Positions 10,401 through 19,546 of a DNA stretch of 26,230 bases are shown piece after piece. The notes beneath the pieces were generated by a model. That model was not told the DNA's origin. It did no database searches and saw only the letters and a program-made list of their open reading frames with translations. Location of the stretch: the NCBI GenBank assembly GCA_032718475.1, contig JAUCBJ010004381.1, positions 1-26,230 of the forward strand, given 5' to 3'. The position numbers and the translations under genes are program-made. Within the stretch, counting starts at the first letter, position 1; every line of letters begins with the position of its first letter. This stretch comes from Nemertoderma westbladi. Lineage: Eukaryota; Xenacoelomorpha; Nemertodermatida; Nemertodermatidae.

Positions 10401-13400
10401 TACTGGTAATAACGGGCCTAGAGACTAGAGTGTAACTTACGGGCCTAGAAACTAGAGTGTAACTTGCGGGCCTAGAAACTAGAGTGTAACTTACTGGTAA
10501 TAACGGGCCTAGAGACTAGAGTGTAACTTAGGGGCCTAGAGACTAGGGTGTAACTTACAGGTAATAACGGGCCTAGAGACTAGAGTGTAACTTACGGGCC
10601 TAGAGACTAGAGTGTAACTTACTGGTAATAACGGGCCTAGAGACTAGAGTGTAACTTAGGGGCCTAGAGACTAGAGTGTAACTTAGGGGCCTAGAGACTA
10701 GAATGTAACTTACGGGCCTAGAGACTAGAGTGTAACTTACTGGTAATAACGGGCCTAGAGACTAGATTGTAACTTACGGGCCTAGAGACTAGAGTGTAAC
10801 TTAGGGGCCTGGAGACTAGAGTGTAACTTAGGGGCCTGGAGACTAGAGTGTAACTTACGGGCCTAGAGACTAGAGTGTAACTTACAGGCCTAGAGACTAG
10901 AGTGTAACTTACTGGTAAAACGGGCCTAGAGACTAGAATGTAACTTACGGGCCTAGAGACTAGAGTGTAACTTACGGGCCTAGAGACTAGAGTGTAACTT
11001 ACTGGTAATAACGGGCCTAGAGACTAGAATGTAACTTACGGGCCGAGAGACTAGAGTGTAACTTACGGGCCTAGAGACTATAGTGTAACTTACTGGTAAT
11101 AACGGGCCTAGAGACTAGAGTGTAACTTACTGGTAATAACGGGCCTAGAGACTAGAGTGTAACTTAGGGGCCTAGAGACTAGAGTGTAACTTAGGGGCCT
11201 AGAGACTAGAATGTAACTTACGGGCCTAGTGACTAGAGTGTAACTTACTGGTAATAACGGACCTAGAGACTAAAGTGTAACTTAGGGGCCTAGAGACTAG
11301 AGTGTAACTTACGGGCCTAGAGACTAGAGTGTAACTTACGGGCCTAGAGACTAGAGTGTAACTTACTGGTAATAACGGGCCTAGAGACTAGAGTGTAACT
11401 TAGGGGCCTAGAGACTAGAGTGTAACTTACGGGCCTAGAGACTAGAGTGTAGCTTACTGGTAATAACGGTCCTAGAGACTAGAATGTAACTTACGAGCCT
11501 AGAGACTAGAGTGTAACTTACGGGCCTAGAGACTAGAGTGTAACTTACGGGCCTAGAGACTAGAGTGTAACTTACGGGCCTAGAGACTAGAGTGTTACTT
11601 ACTGGTAATAACGGGCCTAGAGACTAGAGTGTAACTTAGGGGCCTAGAGACTAGAGTGTAACTAACTGGTAATAACGGGCCTAGAGACTAGAGTGTAACT
11701 TACTGGTAATAACGGGCCTAGAGACTAGAGTGTATCTTACGGGCCTAGAGACTAGTGTAACTTACTGGAAATAACGCACCTAGAGACTAGAGTGTAACTT
11801 ACTGGAAATAACGCACCTAGAGACTAGAGTGTAACTTACTGGTAATAATGGGCCTAGAGACTAGATTGTAACTTATGGGCCTAGAGACTAGAGTGTAACT
11901 TACGGGCCTAGAGACTAGAGTGTAACTTACGGGCCTAGAGACTAGAGTGTAACTTACGGGCATAGAGACTAGAGTGTAACTTACGGGTCTAGAACCTAGA
12001 GTGTAACTTACGGGCCTACAGACTAGAGTTTTACTTACTGGTAATAACGGGCCTAGAGACTAGAGTGTAACTTACGGGCCTAGAGACTAGTGTAACTTAC
12101 TGATAATAACGGGACTAGAGACTAGAGTGTAACTTACGGGCCTAGAGACTAGTGTAACTTACTGGTAATAACGGGCCTAGAGACTAGAGTGTAACTTAGG
12201 GGCCTAGAGACTAGAGTGTAACTAACTGGTAATAATGGGCCTAGAGACTAGAGTGTAACTTACTGGTAATAACGGGCCTAGAGACTAGTGTGTAACTTAC
12301 GGGCCTAGAGACTAGTGTAACTTACTGGTAATATCGGGCCTAGAGACTAGAGTGTGACTTAGGGGCCTAGAGACTAGAGTGTGACTTAGGGGCCTAGAAA
12401 CTAGAGTGTAACTTACTGGTAATAACGGGCCTAGAGACTAGAGTGTAACTTAGGGGCCTAGAGACTAGAGTGTAACTTGCGGGCCTAGAAACTAGAGTGT
12501 AACTTACTGGTAATAACGGGCCTAGAGACTAGAGTGTAACTTACGGGCCTAGAGACTAGTGTAACTTACTGGTAATAACGGGCCTAGAGACTAGAGTGTA
12601 ACTTACGGGCCTAGAGACTAGAGTGTAACTTGCGGGCCTAGAAACTAGAGTGTAACTTACTGGTAATAACGGGCCTAGAGACTAGAGTGTGACTTAGGGG
12701 CCTAGAGACTAGAGTGTAACTTACAGGTAATAACGGGCCTAGAGACTAGAGTGTAACTTACGGGACTAGAGACTAGTGTAACTTACTGGAAATAACGGAC
12801 CAGAGACTAGAGTGTAACTTCCTGGTAATAACGGGCCTAGAGTGTAACTTACGGGCCTAGAGACTAGAGTGTAACTTAGGGGCCTAGAGACTAGAGTGTA
12901 ACTAACTGGTAATAACGGGCCTAGAGACTAGAGTGTAACTTACTGGTAATAACGGGCCTAGAGACTAGAGTGTAACTTACGGGCCTAGAGACTAGTGTAA
13001 CTTACTGGAAATAACGCACCTAGAGACTAGAGTGTAACTTACTGGAAATAACGCACCTAGAGACTAGAGTGTAACTTACTGGTAATAATGGGCCTAGAGA
13101 CTAGATTGTAACTTATGGGCCTAGAGACTAGAGTGTAACTTACGGGCCTAGAGACTAGAGTGTAACTTACGGGCCTAGAGACTAGAGTGTAACTTACGGG
13201 CATAGAGACTAGAGTGTAACTTACGGGTCTAGAACCTAGAGTGTAACTTACGGGCCTACAGACTAGAGTTTTACTTACTGGTAATAACGGGCCTAGAGAC
13301 TAGAGTGTAACTTACGGGCCTAGAGACTAGTGTAACTTACTGATAATAACGGGACTAGAGACTAGAGTGTAACTTACGGGCCTAGAGACTAGTGTAACTT

Positions 13401-16400
13401 ACTGGTAATAACGGGCCTAGAGACTAGAGTGTAACTTAGGGGCCTAGAGACTAGAGTGTAACTAACTGGTAATAACGGGCCTAGAGACTAGAGTGTAACT
13501 TACTGGTAATAACGGGCCTAGAGACTAGTGTGTAACTTACGGGCCTAGAGACTAGTGTAACTTACTGGAAATAACGCACCTAGAGACTAGAGTGTAACTT
13601 ACTGGTAATAATGGGCCTAGAGACTAGATTGTAACTTATGGGCCTAGAGACTAGAGTGTAACTTACGGGCCTAGAGACTAGAGTGTAACTTACGGGCCTA
13701 GAGACTAGAGTGTAACTTACGGGCATAGAGACTAGAGTGTAACTTACGGGTCTAGAGACTAGAGTGTAACTTACGGGCCTAGAGACTAGAGTTTTACTTA
13801 CTGGTAATAACGGGCCTAGAGACTAGAGTGTAACTTACGGGCCTAGAGACTAGTGTAACTTACTGATAATAACGGGACTAGAGACTAGAGTGTAACTTAC
13901 GGGCCTAGAGACTAGTGTAACTTACTGGTAATATCGGGCCTAGAGACTAGAGTGTGACTTAGGGGCCTAGAGACTAGAGTGTGACTTAGGGGCCTAGAAA
14001 CTAGAGTGTAACTTACTGGTAATAACGGGCCTAGAGACTAGAGTGTAACTTAGGGGCCTAGAGACTAGAGTGTAACTTGCGGGCCTAGAAACTAGAGTGT
14101 AACTTACTGGTAATAACGGGCCTAGAGACTAGAGTGTAACTTACGGGCCTAGAGACTAGTGTAACTTACTGGTAATAACGGGCCTAGAGACTAGTGTGTA
14201 ACTTACGGGCCTAGAGACTAGAGTGTAACTTGCGGGCCTAGAAACTAGAGTGTAACTTACTGGTAATAACGGGCCTAGAGACTAGAGTGTGACTTAGGGG
14301 CCTAGAGACTAGAGTGTAACTTACACGTAATAACGGGCCTAGAGACTAGAGTGTAACTTACGGGACTAGAGACTAGTGTAACTTACTGGAAATAACGGAC
14401 CAGAGACTAGAGTGTAACTTCCTGGTAATAACGGGCCTAGAGTGTAACTTACGGGACTAGAGACTAGTGTAACTTACTGGAAATAACGCGCCTAGAGGCT
14501 AGATTGTAATTTACTGGTAATAACGGGCCTAGAGACTAGAGTGTAACTTACTGGTAATAACGGGCCTAGAGACTAGAGTGTAACTTACTGGTAATAACGG
14601 GCCTAGAGACTAGAGTGTAACTTACGGGCCTAGAGACTAGTGTAACTTACTGGTAATAATGCGCCTCTGAGACTATAGTGTAACTTACTGGTAATAACGG
14701 GCCTAGAGACTAGAGTGTAACTTACGGGCCTAGAGACTAGAGTGTAACTTACGGGCCTAGAGACTAGAGTGTAACATACTGGTAATAACGGGCCTAGAGA
14801 CTAGAGTGTGACTTTCCGGCCTAGAGACTAGGGTGTAACTTACGGGCCTAGAGACTAGAGTGTAACTTACGGGCCTAGAGACTAGAGTGTAACTTACGGG
14901 CCTAGAGACTAGAGTGTAACATACTGGTAATAACGGGCCTAGAGACTAGAGTGTAACTTACGGGCCTAGAGACTAGGGTGTAACTTACGGGCCTAGAGAC
15001 TATAGTGTAACTTACCGGCCTAGAGACTAGGGTGTAACTTAAGGGCCTAGAGACTAGAGTGTAACTTATGGGCCTAGAGACTAGTGTAACTTACGATAAT
15101 TTATAGGAACTCGACTCTTCGTTGCCTTTGGACGCATTGCTCATCTCATCAATCGGATTAATATCACGTTGTGGTGGCGGTGGCGTGGTTCGCATTATCG
15201 GTATCCCTCTGTTTGAAAAGAAACAGCAAAAGTTTTCGAAATTATCAGTCTTCCATATACTGGAGGAAGGGTTGTCAACACCCAGGGACTTTACTCTATT
15301 TTTTATATTTATGAACTTTTTATTTAATATAAAATTAAAAAAATTTTACTTACAGGGATAGTGTTTCCTGACGATCACTCTTCCATACATCTATAAAATA
15401 AACAAACATCTCATTAGTCGCTATAACATTATAATTATTAGGGATAGAGTTCCGTATCGCACTACATTTTAAAACATATATTATTGGTACTATTGCAACG
15501 TTGAAGAGTTCTAGAACCATAGAAAAGTATTATATACTATTTTAGAACATAAACAAATTCAAATATATAATGTTCTAGAACACATAGCTAGTTTTTTTTA
15601 ATTTTTAATAGCTAGTAGATTGTAAAAAAATTATTTTTAAATAGATTTCTGAATACATTTAAATGAATATTGATCCGTATCTATTGAATATTAATGTAAC
15701 TAATTAGATTAATTATCCATTGGGTATTGCCTTTTGTTTGCCTTTAATATCTCATGGAATCAGTTAAGTTTTCCTTTTCTTATCTGTCGCCTCCACGTTT
15801 ATTCTGTTAGGTTTTCGGAGAAATTGTCTTCATAGTTTCCGCTCCTCACACAAAGCTCTGGCGTCGTATATTTTCCCAATTATTATCCGTACCTTGTCTT
15901 TTAATTTCCTTAATTTGACTTTTGTGCATTTCGCACCCCAAACATTTTTTTAAAATTTTTTTGATTACTAGCAATTTTAAATTTGAAAAATAATTAGCTA
16001 CATGTTCTAGAACATTACATTTTTTATTTTATTTACGTTCTAGAATGGTGTATAATAATTACATTTTGTTCTAGAACTCTACAATGTTGCCATGGTAACA
16101 ATGACTTATGTTATAAAAATGTAGTGCTATACTAAACGGCTAGAGTTCCGTATGCAGTCGCATTTTTGATATTTTGATATTAATGAATGAAATGATGTAC
16201 TTATTGCATAGTAATATCACCACTGACTTCATTGCAACATTAAAAAAAATATTGTGTTCTAGAACATTAGCTAATTGACTTGCTAGTATTTTTTCAAAAC
16301 ATGATTTATTATATATAAACATTTTTTTTTGAAATTTCGAAAAATACTGCAATTTTTTTGTGTTATAGAACATTAGTAGCATTTTACATTTTTGCATGGT

Positions 16401-16950
16401 AACAATGATTTATGTTATAAAAATGTAGTTTTATTTAATTACTAGCGATTATAAATTTGCAAAATGACTAGCTATATTTTCTAGAACATTATATTATTTA
16501 TTTTATTTATGTTCTAGAATAGTGTATAATAATTATATTTTGTTCTAGAACTCTACAATGTTGCCATGGTTACAATGATTTATGTTATACAAATGTAGTG
16601 CTATATGTAATATAAATATACTAATGAAAATGAAATTTGCATTGAAAAAGTTATTGTTATTAGCTTATAGCTAATTATTTAGTTATTAGGTTATTAGCTA
16701 ATATTGTGTTCTAGAACACAATATTTTTTTGAAAAATGTTGTGAGGAAGTCAACGATGGTGATTTAGTTCTAAATTAGTCATAATATATGCCGATATATT
16801 TCATAAAAATTTTTTAGAAAATGCGACTGCATACGGAACTGTTCCCTACGAAACGTTACCAAATATAATTCGAGGAGGTGAACGCATACTGCACTAGTAT
16901 CCGCGAGTTAGTTTCAATGATTAGTAAGTAAAATCTTTCCTACCTGACAT
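7007..16950 (-). CDS. Unrecognised 219-aa protein, six-exon gene
   Basis: The gene was rebuilt by eye from exon islands with consensus splice sites. Coding exons in order are 16950-16944, 15390-15354, 15208-15095, 8937-8870, 8092-8068 and 7415-7007. Phases agree at every junction (1, 2, 2, 1, 2) and no stop occurs before TGA 7009-7007. The ATG has A at -3. The product starts MSDVWKSDRQETL. Residues 16-55 are Pro/Ser-rich and probably disordered (RTTPPPPQRD at 21-30). A Lys-rich segment LKKSFKQMFKG follows at 57-67, then a Gly/Ser linker near 80-86, a basic run KKEYKSIRRARNEK at 88-101, two probable helices (about 121-150 and 154-170) and an acidic tail (KEEDDNK, 189-195). No signal peptide or membrane helix is seen. 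I do not recognise the family and propose no function. Introns are 1553, 145, 6157, 777 and 652 bp, and two of them contain large tandem arrays. Confidence 0.72.
7641..7735 (+). mobile_element. tRNA-derived SINE-like sequence in intron 5
   Basis: A perfect B box GGTTCGATCCC lies at 7706-7716, with an A-box-like TTGTGTAGTGGTTG about 40 bases earlier (7662-7675). Spacing is tRNA-like. A full cloverleaf is not apparent, so a SINE relic is more likely than a tRNA gene. Confidence 0.45.
8068..8092 (-). CDS. Exon 5, a 25-nt microexon
   Basis: On minus the exon sits between an excellent acceptor (TTTTTATTTCAG) and an excellent donor (GTAAGTATTCC). It enters in phase 1 and leaves in phase 2, encoding AREGRGSGS with its split codons. 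Its GC content stands out from the flanks. Confidence 0.7.
8114..8757. repeat. 19-bp minisatellite, about 34 copies, in intron 4
   Basis: The plus-strand unit is GTGATACGTACCTGTTTGT, in tandem over about 644 bp. Variants are CGTTACTG, TTTGATACG, one unit with an extra base near 8625, and a diverged unit near 8440. On the transcribed minus strand nearly every unit reads AAACAG|GTACGTATC, a strong 5' splice site match. The array ends about 20 bp before the exon 5 acceptor. Open frames through it are only repeat translation. Confidence 0.95.
8870..8937 (-). CDS. Exon 4, 68 nt
   Basis: The acceptor is TTGTTACTATTTTAG and the donor CCCG|GTACGTATTT. It enters in phase 2 and leaves in phase 1, encoding SPSSLKKSFKQMFKG followed by PAESSEWP. 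An internal ATG in frame at 8906-8904 could serve a short isoform. Confidence 0.7.
9184..9264 (-). mobile_element. tRNA-derived SINE-like sequence in intron 3
   Basis: On minus the A box TGGCTGAACTGG (9254-9243) matches the consensus TRGCNNARYNGG fully. The B box GGTTCAACCCC lies at 9194-9184. The ends do not pair as an acceptor stem, so this is a tRNA-derived repeat head, not a working tRNA. Confidence 0.55.
9651..9663. promoter_or_regulatory. RFX X-box-like palindrome GTTGCTAGGCAAC
   Basis: This 13-base palindrome has the half-site GGCAAC intact and one mismatch in GTTGCC. It begins a probable dispersed repeat (9651-9810) that ends in (CAAA)n CACGCG, so it may be carried by a mobile element. 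Confidence 0.25.
9779..9863. repeat. (CAAA)n tract and a duplicated 24-bp segment
   Basis: A short ACAAACAAACAAACAAAC tract is followed near 9816-9860 by two copies of AATTCTTGGATCC in a roughly 24-bp direct repeat. Confidence 0.6.
10141..10267. repeat. Near-perfect 56-bp-stem inverted repeat (MITE or hairpin)
   Basis: Arms at 10141-10196 and 10203-10267 pair through 23 bp (AAGTGTAATATAAGTAGTGC.. outer) and about 33 bp (inner, ..CAAGCACAATAATA). The loop is about 6 bases and the right arm carries a single 9-base insertion (10236-10244). It lies just before the satellite array begins. No target duplication is certain. Confidence 0.85.
10271..15094. repeat. 4.8-kb satellite array in intron 3 (25/27/37-bp units)
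   Basis: The basic plus-strand unit is GGGCCTAGAGACTAGAGTGT + AACTTAC (27 bp). A 25-bp form lacks one GA and a 37-bp form has the extra CTGGTAATAA; a common variant has CTTAGGGGCC. There are roughly 160-170 units. Larger blocks recur: 11761-12320 matches 13001-13560 (offset 1240), with a further partial copy from 13561, and 12321-12840 matches 13921-14440 (offset 1600). Read on minus, most units carry CGTAAGTTAC or CAGTAAGTTAC, a 5' splice site core. The last unit ends inside the exon 3 donor. Confidence 0.95.
15095..15208 (-). CDS. Exon 3, 114 nt, of the six-exon gene
   Basis: The acceptor is TGTTTCTTTTCAAACAG and the donor AATTATC|GTAAGTTACAC. It is symmetric (phase 2 in and out) and encodes GIPIMRTTPPPPQRD and a Ser/Glu-rich stretch. 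Its donor is made of the terminal unit of the adjoining satellite. Confidence 0.75.
15354..15390 (-). CDS. Exon 2, 37 nt, of the six-exon gene
   Basis: The acceptor is TTGTTTATTTTATAG and the donor CCCT|GTAAGTAAAA. It enters in phase 1 and leaves in phase 2, giving DVWKSDRQETLSL with split codons. Both splice sites are strong. Confidence 0.7.
15446..16138. mobile_element. MITE-like element A with terminal inverted repeats
   Basis: The left end AGAGTTCCGTATCGCACTAC is mirrored, with mismatches, at about 16118-16138 (AATGTAGTGC..ATAC). It is non-coding and very AT-rich, with several GTTCTAGAAC copies and an X-box at 16086-16099. It lies in intron 1 of the minus-strand gene and is related to elements B and C. 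Confidence 0.5.
16086..16099. promoter_or_regulatory. RFX X-box match GTTGCCATGGTAAC (in element A)
   Basis: This fits the RFX consensus GTNRCC-N(0-3)-RGYAAC fully. It lies at the inner edge of the right end of a MITE-like element, in intron 1. Confidence 0.35.
16142..16850. mobile_element. MITE-like element B with terminal inverted repeats
   Basis: The left end AGAGTTCCGTATGCAGTCGC at 16142 is repeated inverted at 16821-16840 (GCGACTGCATACGGAACT). It has no coding capacity. It shares long internal segments with element C (BRGTAATATCACC-type stretch at about 16210, ATGGTAACAATGATTTATG) and carries GTTCTAGAAC copies and an X-box-like site at 16560-16573. It lies in intron 1. Confidence 0.65.
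16560..16573. promoter_or_regulatory. X-box-like site GTTGCCATGGTTAC (in element B)
   Basis: It differs by one base from the full RFX match in elements A and C and has the same position relative to neighbouring repeat sequence. Confidence 0.25.
16944..16950 (-). CDS. Exon 1 coding part (ATGTCAG) of the six-exon gene
   Basis: Seven coding bases, ATG TCA G, precede the donor CAG|GTAGGAAAG. The ATG context (AATCATG) is acceptable. A good acceptor-like TTAGTGTTTCAG at about 17000-16989 suggests either a further 5' UTR exon or simply UTR sequence. Confidence 0.55.
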
Positions 16951-17054
16951 GATTTCTCACGCTGCTGCTGTTGCCGATTCGCTGAAACACTAATCTATCA
17001 CAGAAGGGATGTTAATACTCCTGTCGATATTTGTAAATATTACAAAGTGTTGGC

Positions 17055-17111
17055 GGCTTTACTATGTTATGGGTACCCACTTTTTGTGGGTACCCATAAC
17101 ATAGTAGTGCC
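17055..17111. mobile_element. 57-bp hairpin element with 8-bp target duplication
   Basis: GGCTTTACTATG... pairs with ...CATAGTAGTGCC. The inner 20-bp arms (17061-17080 and 17086-17105) are perfect around a TTTTT loop. GTGTTGGC flanks it directly on both sides (17047-17054, 17112-17119). It lies about 105 bp upstream of the minus-strand ATG, in the likely promoter or 5' UTR. Confidence 0.75.
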
Positions 17112-17149
17112 GTGTTGGCTAGAAAAAATTCCGTAATATATAAACGGCT

Positions 17150-18007
17150 CATAGCGTACTCTATTTGCAAGCGTGCAGCCTTCATAATTTATGGAAGCTG
17201 GATTATAACCGGTAGCGTACTGCTGTACTGTGTGTATGCAGGCATGGCTTGAAGCCTCCTCGTTTTAAGCAAGATACTAAATTTTATGGTAGCTAGAGTT
17301 TTAGGTAGGTTTAGCTAGTAATTTCAACACTGGTTCCGATATCCTACTTTCTTCTATAAATACTTTTTAGTAGCTAGTTCTTGTTACTATTTGTATAGAA
17401 AATGTTCCAGAAGATGTTAGCTATTCATTTAATAAAAAATTATGTTCTAGAAAGAATATTTATTGTTCTAGAACATTTAAAAAAAACCTGGATTCGATTT
17501 AAAACGTATGGAATCGTCCTAAAATGTGTTTAAGATCAATATAAGAAATTGTGAAAAAAATATATTGTGAAAAAATTTATTTGAAAAAAAGATTTTGAAA
17601 ATTTTTTTATTGATTTTAAACACGCGTTTTATATAGAATCCAGCTTTTTTTCTAAAAAATGTTCCAGAACAAAAAATATTTGGTCTAGAACATAATTTTT
17701 TTTAAATTAATAGCTAACATGTTCTGGAACATTTTCTATACAAATAGAAATAAGCACTAGCTACTATAATATATTTATAGAAGGAAGTAGGATAAAACAC
17801 TAGCTACCATAAAATTTAGTATCTTGCTTAAAACGAGGAGGCTTCAATTACGTCCGTTGACCAAATTGCAACAAATGAAAAATTATAGAACTCTCCCCAT
17901 GCCTGCACACACACAGTACAGCAGTACGCTACCGGTTATAATCCAGCTTCCATAAATTATGAAGGCTGCACACTTGCAAGGCCTTTAATAGAGTACGGTA
18001 CGCTATG
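17150..18007. mobile_element. 858-bp fold-back element with 8-bp target duplication
   Basis: Long inverted arms (about 17150-17480 and 17660-18007) start CATAGCGTAC on both strands and match through GCAGCCTTCATAATTTATGG, TAACCGGTAGCGTACTGC, GAGGCTTC and the GTTCTAGAAC-rich interior. The right arm has about 50 extra bases near 17850-17900. AAACGGCT occurs at 17142-17149 and 18008-18015. No coding capacity is seen. Confidence 0.75.
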
Positions 18008-18015
18008 AAACGGCT

Positions 18016-18630
18016 AGAGTTCCGTATGCAGTCGCATTTGATATTTTGATATTAATTAATGAAATGATGTAGTTTTTGCATAGTAATATCACCATTGACT
18101 TCATTGCAACATTAAAAAAAATATTGCTTTCTAGAACATTAGATAATCGACTAGCTAGTAATTTTCAAAACATGATTTATTTTATATAAACATTTTTTTT
18201 TAAATTTCTAAAAATACTGTAATTTATTTGTGTTCTAGAACATTAGTAGATATGTTTTTTATGGTAGCTAGTGTTTTATTACTAGCTAGTATTATTTGTA
18301 ATCATAAAAAAATGTGAAAACATTGATATTTCAGGTTTAAACTGATGCATATACCGTAATGAACAAAAATATTGATGATATAATAGCAATTTCCATTTTT
18401 TGCATGGTAACAATGATTTATGTTATAAAAATGTAGTTTCATTTTAAATTACTAGCCATTTTAAATTTGAAAAATGACTAGCTATATGTTCTAGAACATT
18501 AAATTTTTTATTTTATTTATGTTCTAAAACAGTGTATAGTAATTATATTTTGGTCTAGAACTCGACAATGTTGCCATGGTAACAATGATTTATGTTATAT
18601 AAATGCGACTGCATACGGAACTGTTCCCAT
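18016..18630. mobile_element. MITE-like element C, sister of element B
   Basis: It begins AGAGTTCCGTATGCAGTCGC and ends GCGACTGCATACGGAACTGT at 18606-18625. It matches element B closely in direct orientation over its first 150 bases and at its right end. It contains GTTCTAGAAC copies and the X-box at 18570-18583. Confidence 0.65.
18570..18583. promoter_or_regulatory. RFX X-box match GTTGCCATGGTAAC (in element C)
   Basis: Full match to the RFX consensus, at the position corresponding to the site in elements A and B. Confidence 0.35.
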
Positions 18631-18665
18631 ATATAAACAGTACAGAACATAAAAACAGGTACAGG

Positions 18666-19399
18666 TACTAGTAGTGTAGCCCGTGTCACCATTATTCTGC
18701 CTTTCTTAATAGCTCTTTTTAGTTATTGATTTATTATGTTGTTGTGGAAAATATTTTGATTCATTAGACAATAAACTTAATGAAGTTTTTAGTGTTTTCA
18801 ATGGTAGCTAGTGTTTTTAAATAATACGATCAAATAAAATTTGAATAATACCAAACAATCCTGTTTTGGGCTATTGATTTATGTTCTTGTATATATTTTG
18901 TCTAGTTACATTTTAAATATTAGTGGTAGCGTTAGTAGTTTTCAATGGTATTTACTGTTTTCATAAATAGTAACTAGTGTTTTTATAAAATACCACAAAA
19001 TCTTAATTTTTTGTAAAATTCCGTTATTAAAATAATGTAATTTGCGTTTAAATAATCTCGCCGAGTTCCGTTGGAGGCAACTCTACAAAGATTTTACTTT
19101 CACTGACTTGATTGAACTTGTTAGGAAAGAATATCCATAGTAAAGTAGGCATGTCTTATTTATTTATTTCTAAAAAGAGTCTAGTATACTAGTATAGTAT
19201 ACTAGAAAACTAGAAAAATAAATATAACGTGATTTACACAAAATTAATTTTATAGCTATAATGAAAACAGACTAGCAACCATCGAAAACACTATTATTAA
19301 ACATGTAATGTGTTCACACTATGTTCCAGAACATAAATCAATTAACATAAACAGCTATTAAAAAAAACATATTAATGGTGACACGGGCTACACTAGTAC
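18666..19399. mobile_element. MITE-like element D with terminal inverted repeats
   Basis: TGTAGCCCGTGTCACCATTA at 18675-18694 is inverted at 19373-19392. Outward both ends read GTACTAG, with 3 extra bases on the left. Similarity continues inward (CTTAATAGCT..TTATTGATTTAT). Interior TGGTAGCTAGTGTTTT copies link it to the fold-back and element C. It is non-coding. Confidence 0.6.
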
Positions 19400-19546
19400 C
19401 CAAGAAACGTGTTCGCAGTACAACCGACCCGCTAATAGTCTAGTTTTGCAGTTTCGGTAATTTATTTGTGGACAACTCAAAAGATAAAGCTGTAGTTTAC
19501 AAAAATTGTTCTAGAATATATATCAATAAGTATGCTGTCGCGTTAT

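Noticed and set aside
15122-15361. Plus-strand 79-aa frame
   Set aside because: It overlaps minus-strand exon 3 and its intron, where splice sites support the opposite strand.
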